The notes under the pieces are model-generated. The model was not told where the DNA came from. It did not search any database and saw only the letters and a program-made list of their open reading frames with translations. A program made the translations under genes and the position numbers. 64,000 bases of DNA, from contig OZ243964.1 in assembly GCA_965214635.1 (NCBI GenBank), forward strand, positions 2,294,001 to 2,358,000. The letters run 5' to 3'. Positions 35,104 to 44,489 of this stretch are shown here, piece after piece. This DNA is from Bin90 sp965214635 (GTDB taxonomy: Bacteria; Chloroflexota; Dehalococcoidia; Lucifugimonadales; JADFKI01). Positions within the stretch are counted from its first letter, which is position 1, and each line of letters opens with the position of its first letter.

Positions 35104-36756
35104 CTATGGCGATTCGTAGCGGCCCGTGCTGACCACTTTCCCGTCCTCTATCTTCCATATCTCGATGGTGTTGACGACATCACCGTTGGCGTCGAAGTCT
35201 TGGTCGCCGGCGACGCCTTGGTAGTCGATGTCCTTGCCGTCGCGGATGAGCTGCAGCGCAAGTTCGATGTTGCCGGGGCCTACGGGGGTGCCGGGTGCGT
35301 TAGACACTTCGCGCAAGGCGTCTCGGATGGCGGTGGCTTCGTAGACCCCCGCCTTCTCTATGGCAAGCGCGACGATGATGAATGCGTCGAAAGTCTCTCC
35401 GATGAAAGGCTCGACATTCAGCGCCCCATAGCGCTGCTCGTATATGCTGCTAAACACTGCGGACTCGTCTGTGGGCTGGGCGCCCGGCGCCGTCCCGAAC
35501 GAACCTTCAATCGCATCCGAGCCTTCCGTTCCCTCAAACAGGGTGTCGAAGATCTCTTGGCTCTTATTGGCGTCCACAAACATGAATGTGTCTATGTAGT
35601 CGCCTTCTAGCGCTTGGCGCACATAGACCTGCGTGCTTTCTGGATAGGACATCGCAATCAGCACATCCGGGTCGTCTACCACGGCGTTCTCTATCTCGGA
35701 CTGGTATGAAGGCTGCCCCGATTCCTGCGGCACTGCAGCGATTACGCTGCCGCCCATGGCTTCGAAGTTCTCGGTGAACACGCGCGACAGGCCTTCGCCG
35801 TAGGGGTTGTTGACATAGATGGTGGCAGCGGTTTCGTAGCCGAGTTCGTTTGCGAGGCGCGCAAGCACCACGCCCTGCGCTGCGTCAGAAACCGCTGTGC
35901 GGAACACGAAGTCGTTGTCGTTGAGGATGCTGATGGCAGGCGATGTGGCTGACGGAGACACCAGCAACACTTCGTTGGGAACGGTAACGGAGTTGGCGAC
36001 GGCGATGGTTACGCCGCTGGAGAGCGCGCCCACGATTGCCTGTATACCGTCGGTTGTAACCAGTGCGCGCGCAGCATCGGTGGAAATTTGGCTGCTAGTG
36101 CCACCGTCCTTGTGAACCTGCTGAACCGGCCTGCCAAGTATGCCGCCTGCTTCATTGATTATCTCTGCGGCGATGTCTGCGCCGTTACGCATCGCCGACC
36201 CATAGATCCCCAGATCGCCGGTGTAGTCGAGTATGGTGCCAATCTTGATGGGGTCGCCTGTGGGGCCAGACATCATGGGTTCGGGTGCGGGGAGGTCGGC
36301 GACAGCCGACTCAACGGCAGCGGCGACTATATCCTGCACCTCCTCCGCCGTGAGCGGATCTGCGCCCGGCTCCGGTTGCGGAATGGCATCAACGGCTGAT
36401 TCGACTATCGCTTCTATTTCGGATGCCGTGAGCGGGTCTGCGCCCGGCTCCGGCTGCGGGATGGCGGCAACGGCAGCGGCAACTATATTCTGCACCTCAG
36501 ACGCCGTAAGCGGCTCTGCCTCCGACTCCGACGCCTCCATGACCGCCGTCTCCACGAGCTTCTGTATCTCTTCGGCGGATGGGCCGGCGGGCGCAGGGGC
36601 CGGCGCCGGCGCATTCTGCACTTCCTGCTGCACGATAGCGCGAATCTCTTCGGCGGACGGGCCGGCGGGCGCCGGCTGACCACACGCTAGAGCGGCAAGC
36701 CCCACAGCGCCGACCAGCATTGCGAGCACGGGGGCGAAAATATGTCTCTTCGTCAT
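35104..36756 (-). CDS. Branched-chain amino acid-type ABC substrate-binding lipoprotein with repeat stalk
   Basis: A 550-residue lipoprotein. The signal peptide ends in LAALAC (Cys25). Residues about 27-155 form five tandem units of 24-27 residues built as a helix (GPSAEEI..IV or PLTASEV..IV..AV..) plus a Pro-rich spacer (IPQPEPGAD). From about 165 comes a periplasmic-binding fold of the LivJ/HAAT type (KIGTILDYTGDLGIYGSAMRNG, PSATSPAIS, TIYVNNPYGEGL). No permease or ATPase gene is adjacent. The stalk probably holds the binding domain away from the membrane (inference). It lacks sequence support for a specific ligand. Confidence 0.87.
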   Translation of the reverse strand: MTKRHIFAPVLAMLVGAVGLAALACGQPAPAGPSAEEIRAIVQQEVQNAPAPAPAPAGPSAEEIQKLVETAVMEASESEAEPLTASEVQNIVAAAVAAIPQPEPGADPLTASEIEAIVESAVDAIPQPEPGADPLTAEEVQDIVAAAVESAVADLPAPEPMMSGPTGDPIKIGTILDYTGDLGIYGSAMRNGADIAAEIINEAGGILGRPVQQVHKDGGTSSQISTDAARALVTTDGIQAIVGALSSGVTIAVANSVTVPNEVLLVSPSATSPAISILNDNDFVFRTAVSDAAQGVVLARLANELGYETAATIYVNNPYGEGLSRVFTENFEAMGGSVIAAVPQESGQPSYQSEIENAVVDDPDVLIAMSYPESTQVYVRQALEGDYIDTFMFVDANKSQEIFDTLFEGTEGSDAIEGSFGTAPGAQPTDESAVFSSIYEQRYGALNVEPFIGETFDAFIIVALAIEKAGVYEATAIRDALREVSNAPGTPVGPGNIELALQLIRDGKDIDYQGVAGDQDFDANGDVVNTIEIWKIEDGKVVSTGRYESP

Positions 36757-37160
36757 CGCTATACTCCTTTCATCTTCTACTTCAATGGATGTCTACTCAC
36801 ATCAAGGCTAATGCCGCGTGATTGTATCAAACCCATCCATAGTTATAAAGTGATTTTGGCTTACTTTGAAGCAACATTCAAGCCATCTTTCTAACGCTGT
36901 TCACCACGGTGGCTGCACTAAATTTGTCAGCATATTTTAGAGGAAATCGGCAAAATCCTGAGGTCAGTATGGGGAAAATCTCACGGGTTGGGGAGAAACT
37001 GCGATGTGTGGGAAACCCTGATAGTCGCGCCCCAATTCTTAATACATGGGCGCTTGTATATTGACAGCGCATATAGGCTGGCATATTATCCGCCCATCCG
37101 GCGGAACGCCGTTCTTATAAGGAACGCATAAGACAGCCGTAAGGCAGGAGGGAACGGATT
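36757..37160. promoter_or_regulatory. Divergent intergenic region
   Basis: About 400 bp between the binding lipoprotein (minus) and the GMC oxidase (plus). It holds a near-consensus promoter for the GMC gene (listed separately) and an AT-rich stretch near 36820-36900 that probably contains the lipoprotein promoter. No gene or RNA is seen. Confidence 0.4.
37061..37089 (+). promoter_or_regulatory. Strong sigma70-type promoter for the GMC oxidase
   Basis: Consensus TTGACA (37061-37066), a 17-bp spacer and TATTAT (37084-37089). The ATG is 71 bp downstream and is preceded by a GGAGG ribosome site. Confidence 0.65.
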
Positions 37161-38717
37161 ATGCGGTACGACTACATCGTAATTGGCGCAGGCTCGGCAG
37201 GCTCGATAATGGCGACAAGGCTCTCCGAAGACCCGCAAAAGTCGGTGCTGCTATTGGAGGCTGGGCCCGACTACCCAGACATCGACAGCCTGCCCGACGA
37301 GGTGAGGAACGGCTACGCTACCGGTATAGATGTGATGACCAGCGACCACAACTGGCAGTTTTGGGGGCAGCCGACCGCCACGGCTGAGCCGATGATGGTG
37401 CCGCGCGGCAAGGTTACCGGCGGCTCGAGCGCCATCAACGGGCAGGTGTTCCTGCGCGGCATGCCCGAAGACTATGACGCTTGGGCAGCGCTCGGCAACG
37501 ACGAGTGGACTTTCGAGAATCTGCTGCCGTTCTTTCGCAAGCTGGAGACAGACACCGACTTCCATGACGACTTCCACGGCACGGACGGGCCCATCATCGC
37601 GCGGCGCTTCAAGAACCCCGACGAGTGGCCCTCGATGCAGACGGCGTTCTACCATTCCGCAAAAGCCGCCGGCTTCCCCGACGGCCCCGACCAAAACAAC
37701 CCCGATGTTACTGGCATCGGCCCCACGCCATACAACAACCCCAACGGCATCCGCTGGAGCACCAACATCGGCTACTTGGGGATGTCCCGACATCGGCTGA
37801 ACCTGACCATCCGCGCCGACTGCACCACGCATCGGGTTATCATAGAGGACGGGCGCGCAGTGGGCGTTGAGGTGGAGAGCGGGGGTGAGCGCTTCAATGT
37901 GTATGGCGATGAGATCATTCTGAGCGCAGGCGCTATCTGCTCACCGCAAATATTGATGCTCAGCGGCGTAGGCCCGGCAGCGCATCTCGCAGAGCATGGC
38001 ATACCCGTGCTTCACGATGTGCCCGGCGTGGGGCAGAACCTGCGCGACCACCCTGTGGTGTGGGTTACATGGAAGACCAAGCCCGAGGTGGACATAGAAT
38101 CGCTTGCGCTTGAACCCAGAAGCCAGCTAATGCTGCGCTACACAGCGACCGGCTCGGAGCTGCGCAACGATATGAAGATTACGATGCAGAACTTCGCCAC
38201 AGAGCGCATCAACCGCGGCGGCGACAGGATGGTGCCGATAGGCGTGCGCATGCTCATCATCCTAGACCTCGCCGTAAGCTCAGGCGAGCTGAAGCTCGCA
38301 TCGAGCGATGTCGGCGTGCAACCCGAGCTGAACTACAACTACTTCGCCGAGGCGTTCGATCGCGAGCGCTCACGCGAGGGTGTGCGCCTCGCCGTCAAGC
38401 TGGCGGAGCATCCGGACTTCGAAGACATCCTCGCAGAGCGCATCGATCCGCTAGACGCTGACTTCGAGTCCGATGACACCCTAGATGATTGGCTGATGCG
38501 CGAAGCCACCACCGGACAGCACATAAGCGGCACATGCAAGATGGGGCCAGCGTCCGACCCCATGGCGGTGGTTGACCAGCACGGGCGCGTGCACGGCTTG
38601 CAGGGCTTGCGCGTCGTGGACGCCTCCATCATGCCCGACTGCATCCGCGCCAACACGAATGTAACCACAATGATGATAGGCGAACGCATCGCGGACATGG
38701 TGATGCACGGGAAGTAG
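37161..38717 (+). CDS. GMC-family FAD oxidoreductase (choline dehydrogenase-like)
   Basis: A 518-residue flavoprotein. The FAD fold IVIGAGSAGSIMATRLSE opens the protein. MVPRGKVTGGSSAINGQVFLRG is GMC signature 1, GAICSPQILMLSGVGP is signature 2, and the catalytic His lies in GQHISGTCKMG with the second polar residue in RANTNVTTMM. Such enzymes oxidise primary alcohols (choline, aliphatic or aromatic alcohols, sugars). A GGAGG site and a strong promoter precede it. It is monocistronic, closed by a stem-loop. The substrate cannot be chosen. Confidence 0.9.
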   Translation: MRYDYIVIGAGSAGSIMATRLSEDPQKSVLLLEAGPDYPDIDSLPDEVRNGYATGIDVMTSDHNWQFWGQPTATAEPMMVPRGKVTGGSSAINGQVFLRGMPEDYDAWAALGNDEWTFENLLPFFRKLETDTDFHDDFHGTDGPIIARRFKNPDEWPSMQTAFYHSAKAAGFPDGPDQNNPDVTGIGPTPYNNPNGIRWSTNIGYLGMSRHRLNLTIRADCTTHRVIIEDGRAVGVEVESGGERFNVYGDEIILSAGAICSPQILMLSGVGPAAHLAEHGIPVLHDVPGVGQNLRDHPVVWVTWKTKPEVDIESLALEPRSQLMLRYTATGSELRNDMKITMQNFATERINRGGDRMVPIGVRMLIILDLAVSSGELKLASSDVGVQPELNYNYFAEAFDRERSREGVRLAVKLAEHPDFEDILAERIDPLDADFESDDTLDDWLMREATTGQHISGTCKMGPASDPMAVVDQHGRVHGLQGLRVVDASIMPDCIRANTNVTTMMIGERIADMVMHGK

Positions 38718-38728
38718 AATGAAAGCCT

Positions 38729-38770
38729 GCCAATACCTCGCCTAGACAAACCGTCCGGGCGAGGTTTGGC
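38729..38770 (+). terminator. Stem-loop after the GMC oxidase gene
   Basis: A 13-bp stem with one bulged T (38729-38742 with 38758-38770) begins 11 bp after the stop codon. There is no T-run, so it may act as an RNA-stabilising or weak termination structure. Confidence 0.5.
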
Positions 38771-38985
38771 ATGACCCCCAAAAGAAAACGCAAGCCAGAT
38801 GCTTCGCTGGCGCTGGCATGGTTCATACATATCTGGGATGCGGCGTTCCTGTGTGTGGAGAATGTCCATAACTCCATAAGCCCGAAAAGCCTGCGCCCCC
38901 TGAGGCTTGGCGGCGGTGGTTATGCTACACTGAGACTGAGAAAGTTGTGTGCACGGACAAGTCAGTTTCTAGGGAGGCGGCGCTA

Positions 38986-40083
38986 ATGCAGGACACCGAA
39001 GCGCTGCGGCGGACGCCGCTCTACGATACGCATGTGGCAAGCGGCGGGCGCATCGTGGATTTCGGCGGCTGGGCGATGCCAATCCAGTACGCCAGCATTT
39101 TGCGGGAGGCGCGCGCAGTTCGGAGCGGAGCGGGGCTGTTCGATGTGTCGCACATGGGGCGGCTGCGGATTGAGGGAACAGGTGCTGCGGGCTTGCTGAA
39201 CTCCGTGCTCAGCATAGACGCCGGGCGGCTGCGTATTGGGCGCGCGCGATACAACCTCATCTGCAACGAGGATGGCGGCATCATCGACGATTGCATCGTG
39301 TATCGTCGCGCTGAGGATGCGTTCCTGCTGATACCCAACGCCGCCAACACCGCCGCCGTAACCGACTGGCTTTCCCGCCACAACACGCAGGGCGCGCGCA
39401 TAAGCGACATAACGGCGGACACAGCGATGATTGCGGTGCAGGGTCCGCAAGCCGTGTCTATGGCGGATGCGCTGTCCGATAGCGACCTCACAGCCCTGCG
39501 TCCCTTCGCCGCTGCGCCCACCCGCATCGACGGCGTAGACGCGTTCGTGGCACGCACCGGCTACACCGGCGAGGATGGCTTCGAGCTCATACTGCCCGCC
39601 GTAGACGCCGCGCGCATATGGGCGCGTCTGACGGCAGACGGCGCAGCAGCGTGCGGGCTTGGTGCGCGCGATGTGCTGCGCTTGGAGGCGGGATTGCTGC
39701 TGCACGGCAGCGATATGTGCATCGACACCAATCCGTATGAGGCAGGGCTTGGCAGATTCGTTGCCCCCAACAGGGACGGCTACATCGCCCGCGATGCGCT
39801 GGTGCGTGCGCGAGATGAGAGCGTGAGCCGCATGCTTGTCGGCTTCACGATGGTGGGGCGCGGCATCGCTCGGCACGGCTACGCCATCAGCGCCGACGGG
39901 AGTGTCGTCGGCGAGGTTACCAGCGGCGCACCATCCCCCACGCTTGACACCAACATAGGTTTGGGGTATGTTCCAACAAGATTTTCGCCCGCTGGCACAC
40001 AGCTCCAAATTCACATTCGCGGGCGACTTGTGGACGCCGTCGTTGTCCCCCTGCCATTCTATACCCGGAGTTCAAACCGATGA
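38986..40083 (+). CDS. gcvT: Glycine cleavage system T protein (aminomethyltransferase)
   Basis: Transfers the methylene group from the aminomethyl-lipoyl H protein to tetrahydrofolate. A 365-residue protein with RRTPLYDTHVASGGRIVDFGGWAMPIQY, GLFDVSHMGRLRIEG, ARYNLICNEDGGIIDD and RTGYTGEDGFEL in order. GGGAGG precedes the ATG at 38986, so the 13 upstream codons are not used. It is the first gene of gcvT-gcvH-gcvPA-gcvPB; the gcvH ATG overlaps its stop codon in an ATGA. No glycine riboswitch was recognised upstream. Confidence 0.94.
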   Translation: MQDTEALRRTPLYDTHVASGGRIVDFGGWAMPIQYASILREARAVRSGAGLFDVSHMGRLRIEGTGAAGLLNSVLSIDAGRLRIGRARYNLICNEDGGIIDDCIVYRRAEDAFLLIPNAANTAAVTDWLSRHNTQGARISDITADTAMIAVQGPQAVSMADALSDSDLTALRPFAAAPTRIDGVDAFVARTGYTGEDGFELILPAVDAARIWARLTADGAAACGLGARDVLRLEAGLLLHGSDMCIDTNPYEAGLGRFVAPNRDGYIARDALVRARDESVSRMLVGFTMVGRGIARHGYAISADGSVVGEVTSGAPSPTLDTNIGLGYVPTRFSPAGTQLQIHIRGRLVDAVVVPLPFYTRSSNR

Positions 40084-40478
40084 GTTCATCCGACATCCCT
40101 TCCGACCTGAAATACTCTGACGAACACGAGTGGGTGCGCCTAGAGCCGGAAGGCGCTGTGGTGGTGGGCATCACGGCGTTTGCGGCAGAAAGCCTCGGAG
40201 ATGTGGTGTTCGTGGAACTGCCGGAGGTCGGCGCCCAAGTAACCCAGTTCGGCAAGATGGGCGAAATCGAATCGGTCAAGGCAGTGTCCGACCTCTACTC
40301 GCCCGTGTCCGGCAGCGTAACAGAGCGCAACGATGGCGTAATAGACAGCCCCGAGCTGGTAAACGATAGCCCATATGACGCAGGATGGATGCTGCGTGTT
40401 CGGCTCAGCGACGCATCCGAATTGGACAAGCTGATGGACGCCGCCCAGTACGATGCGCTGCTCCAATCGGAGCAATAA
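40080..40478 (+). CDS. gcvH: Glycine cleavage system H protein
   Basis: A 132-residue lipoyl carrier that shuttles the aminomethyl group between P, T and L proteins. The lipoylated lysine lies in MGEIESVKAVSDLYSPVSG. HEWVRLEPEGAVVVGIT at the N-terminus and the C-terminal NDSPYDAGWMLRVRL are family-typical. Translationally coupled to gcvT by a 4-bp overlap. Confidence 0.95.
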   Translation: MSSSDIPSDLKYSDEHEWVRLEPEGAVVVGITAFAAESLGDVVFVELPEVGAQVTQFGKMGEIESVKAVSDLYSPVSGSVTERNDGVIDSPELVNDSPYDAGWMLRVRLSDASELDKLMDAAQYDALLQSEQ

Positions 40479-40520
40479 CCCTCACCCTCATCTTTTCGCT
40501 CACACGATACCTCACGCACG

Positions 40521-41945
40521 GTGTATTCTTCAGTGCGCCTGCTATCCCGCCTCTTTCCCACTTCGCTCACTAAATTGACCGACTTCACTTCGCCGTACAC
40601 TCCGAACACAGACGCCGACCGCCGTCAGATGCTTGACGCCATCGGCGTGCGCTCTGTGGACGATCTTTTCGCCGACATACCCGAGCAGCATCGCAACCCG
40701 CCGCTAGACCTGCCGCCGCCCGTATCAGAGCTAGATCTGAAGCGCTACTTCGCCGAGCTTGCGGCGCAGAACAAGACACCCGGCGAGTACGCCTGCTTTC
40801 TCGGCGCAGGCTCATATCGCCATCACATACCCGCCATTGTGCGCCAGTTGACGAGCCGCAGCGAGTTCATGACGGCGTACACCCCGTACCAGCCCGAGAT
40901 TTCGCAGGGCACATTGCAGACTGAGTATGAGTTCCAGACGCTGTGCGCCCAGCTGACGGGAATGGATGTGGCAAACGCCGGGATGTACGACGGCGCCACA
41001 TCGTTGGCAGAGGCGGCGCTGATGGCGGCGCGTATAACAAGGCGGCGGCGCATCGCCGTGCTAGACACAGTGTCCCCCGCATATCTCGCTGTGCTGCACA
41101 CCTACACCGATTCACAGGGCATCGCCGTCGATGTCGTCTCACAAGACAGGGCTGCGTTGACACCCGCGCTGTCGGACGAAACAGCGTGCCTAGTGGCGCA
41201 GCAGCCGAACTTCCTCGGCTACATCGAGGATATGGTGGCGTTGGCGGCGCACGCCCACGCACAGGGCGCGCTGTTCGTGGCATACGCCGATGCGCTGTCT
41301 ATGGCGATGTTCACTCCCCCCGCCGAGTATGGCGCTGACATCGTGGCGTCCGAGGGGCAGGCGCTCGGCGTCCCGCCCACATTCGGCGGCCCCTATGTGG
41401 GCATATTCGCCTGCAAGCAGGACTACATCCGCCAGATGCCCGGCCGCATCGTGGGCAAGACCGTCGACACGCAGGGACGGACGGCGTATGTGCTCACGCT
41501 GCAGACCCGCGAGCAGCACATACGGCGCGAGCGCGCAACCTCCAACATATGCACATCCGTTGCGCTCATCGCCCTGATGACCACCGTCTATATGGCGGCA
41601 AACGGCAGGGCGGGGATGCGCCAAATCGCCAACCTCACCTATCAGAAGTCGCACTATCTGGCATCGCTCATAGCGCAGATACCGGGATACTCGCTGCTGC
41701 ACGATAGTGGCGAAGGCGATAGCGCCGCCACACGAAACGGCGTCTTCTTCCAAGAGTTCGTCGTGCGCTGCCCTGCGCCGCCTGCAATGCTGAACGAGCG
41801 GCTGCTCGACTATGGCATAATCGGCGGGCTTGACATCAGCGGCATCGTCCCGAACGGAATGTTGGTTTGCGCCACAGAGATGAACACCCGCGCGGAGATA
41901 GAGCGTTTCGCAGTTGCGCTGGCAGAGATAGGGGCGTCCGAATGA
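40521..41945 (+). CDS. gcvPA: Glycine dehydrogenase (decarboxylating) subunit 1
   Basis: N-terminal half of the split P protein, a PLP-type fold in which the partner gcvPB supplies the catalytic lysine. FLGAGSYRHHIPAIV, TPYQPEISQGTLQTEYEFQT, GMYDGATSLAEA and GIFACKQDYIRQMPGRIVGKTVD are diagnostic. The start is unclear: GTG at 40521 gives 474 residues, while the family N-terminus (YTPNTDADRRQML) fits better with the TTG at 40575 (456 residues); neither has a clear ribosome site. Overlaps gcvPB by 4 bp. Confidence 0.92.
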   Translation: MYSSVRLLSRLFPTSLTKLTDFTSPYTPNTDADRRQMLDAIGVRSVDDLFADIPEQHRNPPLDLPPPVSELDLKRYFAELAAQNKTPGEYACFLGAGSYRHHIPAIVRQLTSRSEFMTAYTPYQPEISQGTLQTEYEFQTLCAQLTGMDVANAGMYDGATSLAEAALMAARITRRRRIAVLDTVSPAYLAVLHTYTDSQGIAVDVVSQDRAALTPALSDETACLVAQQPNFLGYIEDMVALAAHAHAQGALFVAYADALSMAMFTPPAEYGADIVASEGQALGVPPTFGGPYVGIFACKQDYIRQMPGRIVGKTVDTQGRTAYVLTLQTREQHIRRERATSNICTSVALIALMTTVYMAANGRAGMRQIANLTYQKSHYLASLIAQIPGYSLLHDSGEGDSAATRNGVFFQEFVVRCPAPPAMLNERLLDYGIIGGLDISGIVPNGMLVCATEMNTRAEIERFAVALAEIGASE

Positions 41946-43444
41946 GCCTAACCGAGCTGCAGCGCCGCTTGGCGCAAGACCGCCGCCGCCTGCTGATGGA
42001 GCGCAGCGTTCGCGGGCGCATGGGCGTTACGCTGCCCGAAAGCGATGTGCCGCCGCAGCCGATGCCGCCCGACGAACTGCTGCGCGATTCGCTCGACTTC
42101 CCCGAGGTCGCTGAATCCGAACTCGTGCGCTACTTCTCGCAGCTCAGCCAGCTCAACTTCTCCATAGACCACAACTTCTACCCGCTCGGAAGCTGCACGA
42201 TGAAGTACAATCCCAAGGTGAACGACGAGCTGGCGTCGCTGCCCGGCTTTGCGGACATTCACCCATTGCAGCCCGACGCCACCGTACAGGGCGCGCTGCG
42301 GCTCATGTGGGAGTTGCAGCTGCGGCTCGTCCAAATCACCGGCATGGCGGGATGCAGCCTTGCGCCTATGGCGGGCGCGGATGGCGAGTTTGCCGGCATG
42401 CTCATGGCGCGCGCCTACCACACGCACCACCGCAAGCCGAGCGAACCTGAGCGCAGCAAGGTGCTGATACCAGACAGCGCACATGGCACGAACCCCGCCA
42501 CCGCCAATATGTGCGGCTTCGAGGTAATCACCCTGCCATCGGACGCCAACGGCGACACCGACTTGGACGCCCTGCGCGCGTCTGTGGGCGACGACCTCGC
42601 GGGGCTGATGATTACGCTGCCCAGCACACTGGGGCTGTTCGACTCGCACATACGCGAAGTGGTGAGAATCGTGCATGATGCTGGCGGCATCGTGTACGGC
42701 GATGGTGCAAACCTCAACGCCCTGCTAGGACGCGTCAATCTTGGCGAACTCGGCTTCGATGTGATGCACTCCAACTTGCACAAGACCTTCACGCAGCCCC
42801 ACGGCGGCGGCGGACCCGGTGCCGGCCCCGTCATCGTCAGTGAACGCCTGCTGCCGTACATGCCCACGCCCGTGGTGGAGCGCCTTACAGCCTCCGATGG
42901 CAGCGAACACTACTCACTGGCAGCGCCGCCCCAAACCATCGGCAGGATGGGGGCTTTCCACGGCAACTTCGGCGCGCTCGTGCGAGCTTATGCATACATC
43001 ACCACGCTTGGCAAAGATGGCATCTCCGACATCAGCGACAACGCAGTCATCAACGCCAACTACATCCTCAGCCAACTCAAAGATCACTACGACTTGCCAT
43101 ACGACCGCCGCTGCATGCACGAAGTGGTGCTGTCCGCCCGAACGCTCAGGCGCGAGCACGGCATCAGCGCCCTAGACATCGCTAAGCGGCTCATAGACTA
43201 CGGCATCCACCCGCCCACGATGTACTTCCCGCTCATCGTCGAAGATGCGCTGATGATAGAGCCGACCGAAACCGAAAGCAAAGAGACGCTCGACGACTTC
43301 ATCGAGGTGATGAAAGCGATAGCCGAAGAGGGCAGAGCAGACCCGCAGCTGCTGCACGATGCCCCGCATGATGCCCCGAACACGCGTCTGGACGAGGCGC
43401 GCGCCGCACGCCGCCCCGAACTGCGCTGGCGCCGCACAACCTAG
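41942..43444 (+). CDS. gcvPB: Glycine dehydrogenase (decarboxylating) subunit 2
   Basis: C-terminal half of the split P protein, 500 residues. The PLP lysine is in NLHKTFTQPHGGGGPGAGP; FYPLGSCTMKYNPKVNDE and DSAHGTNPATANMCGF are present. The start ATG overlaps the gcvPA stop (ATGA), excluding the longer upstream frame. The final codons (Ala? region GCACAACC plus TAG) are repeated 965 bp downstream as part of the Uma2 tandem duplication. No lipoamide dehydrogenase lies in this window. Confidence 0.94.
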   Translation: MSLTELQRRLAQDRRRLLMERSVRGRMGVTLPESDVPPQPMPPDELLRDSLDFPEVAESELVRYFSQLSQLNFSIDHNFYPLGSCTMKYNPKVNDELASLPGFADIHPLQPDATVQGALRLMWELQLRLVQITGMAGCSLAPMAGADGEFAGMLMARAYHTHHRKPSEPERSKVLIPDSAHGTNPATANMCGFEVITLPSDANGDTDLDALRASVGDDLAGLMITLPSTLGLFDSHIREVVRIVHDAGGIVYGDGANLNALLGRVNLGELGFDVMHSNLHKTFTQPHGGGGPGAGPVIVSERLLPYMPTPVVERLTASDGSEHYSLAAPPQTIGRMGAFHGNFGALVRAYAYITTLGKDGISDISDNAVINANYILSQLKDHYDLPYDRRCMHEVVLSARTLRREHGISALDIAKRLIDYGIHPPTMYFPLIVEDALMIEPTETESKETLDDFIEVMKAIAEEGRADPQLLHDAPHDAPNTRLDEARAARRPELRWRRTT

Positions 43445-43492
43445 CCCTAGTGTACAAGCCTCACATAGCCCAGAAAGTTTGCACAGGTCGTA

Positions 43493-43501
43493 TGCTATAA
43501 T
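43493..43501 (+). promoter_or_regulatory. Extended -10 promoter, Uma2 copy 1
   Basis: TGC followed by consensus TATAAT (43496-43501) forms an extended -10 element 25 bp before the ATG. No good -35 box is seen at 17 bp, as is common for extended -10 promoters. Confidence 0.5.
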
Positions 43502-43525
43502 CTTCCCCAAACCACAGGAGATTTG

Positions 43526-44317
43526 ATGATGGCTATAGCTGGCGTCTCTGTTGCCAAACACTGGTACGATTTTGTGGGAGAGCCTGAACCAGTAGAGGAC
43601 GGTATGCTTCAAAACCCGATAATGGAAGACATCGCTTCTGTGCTGCGGGTGTACTTCAAACAACAAGCAGATTCTGTTCTGGTGTCAGGCCCGACATTCA
43701 TTCTCTACGACATCCACAACCCGAATGCGCGGATAGCGCCGGACTGCTATGTGGTGCTAGATGTGGATGCGCAGGCAATCGTAACGCATAACAGTTACCG
43801 TATCTGGGAGTGGGGGAAGCCGCCGGACTTCGTGCTGGAAGTGGCGTCTGAGAGCACAGCGTCGAACGACGCCGCTAGGAAGCGCGACATATATGCGAGC
43901 ATAGGCGTATTGGAATACTGGCGCTTTGACCCAAGCGGCGGCGAGTTGTACGGCGAACCGCTGATAGGTGAGCGCTTGGTGGATGGCGTGTACGAGCGTT
44001 ATGAGCTTCACATAGAGCCTAACGGCGATGTGTGGTCGCACAGCGAGGTGTTGAATCTAGACTTTTACTGGCGCGGCGATAGGTTTTGGGTGAGGGATAC
44101 CGAAACTGGTGAGTGGCTAAACTTCCTCGAGGCAGAACTTGAAGCGCACGAAGTAACTAGGGCGGCGCATCAACAGGAACTTGAAGCTCACGAAGTGACC
44201 AAGGCGGCACACCAGCAGGAACTCGAGGCGCGGATAGCCGCCGAGGCACAAGTGGAGCGGCTTCAGGCTGAGCTGGAGCGTCTACGCCAAGAGCAGCCCA
44301 AATCCGACACAGAGTAG
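43526..44317 (+). CDS. Uma2-family (DUF820) protein, copy 1
   Basis: A 263-residue protein. The Uma2 core (residues about 1-190) belongs to the PD-(D/E)xK nuclease-like superfamily: ARIAPDCYVVLDVD supplies the acidic residue, PPDFVLEVASEST the E-x-S part, and KRDIYASIGVLEYWRFDPSGG the trailing lysine region. The C-terminal 65 residues are a charged coiled coil with two near-identical 14-residue repeats (EAHEVTRAAHQQEL, EAHEVTKAAHQQEL). The start is the ATG after CAGGAG; the TTG before it is CTG in copy 2. Function of the family is unproven. Confidence 0.85.
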   Translation: MMAIAGVSVAKHWYDFVGEPEPVEDGMLQNPIMEDIASVLRVYFKQQADSVLVSGPTFILYDIHNPNARIAPDCYVVLDVDAQAIVTHNSYRIWEWGKPPDFVLEVASESTASNDAARKRDIYASIGVLEYWRFDPSGGELYGEPLIGERLVDGVYERYELHIEPNGDVWSHSEVLNLDFYWRGDRFWVRDTETGEWLNFLEAELEAHEVTRAAHQQELEAHEVTKAAHQQELEARIAAEAQVERLQAELERLRQEQPKSDTE

Positions 44318-44457
44318 GGCGGCGCTTGCAGCAGTCCTGTTTCCGGGTGTGCACAAGAGCCGTCTCTGATGTGCTGCACAATGCCAACAAGGCACGCTGC
44401 ACAACCTAGCCCTAGTGTACAAGCCTCACATAGCCCAGAAAGTTTGCACAGGTCGTA

Positions 44458-44466
44458 TGCTATAAT
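44458..44466 (+). promoter_or_regulatory. Extended -10 promoter, Uma2 copy 2
   Basis: The same TGC-TATAAT element as in copy 1, retained in the duplicated unit, 24 bp before the ATG at 44490. Confidence 0.5.
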
Positions 44467-44489
44467 CTTCCCAAACTACAGGAGATCTG

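Noticed and set aside
38771..38985. Possible glycine riboswitch before gcvT
   Set aside because: I looked for the paired aptamer architecture and found no convincing conserved core; only a stem-loop belonging to the upstream gene end and a GGGAGG ribosome site are seen.
38983..40014. 343-codon minus-strand frame opposite gcvT
   Set aside because: Antisense shadow; gcvT is unambiguous and overlaps gcvH in operon fashion.
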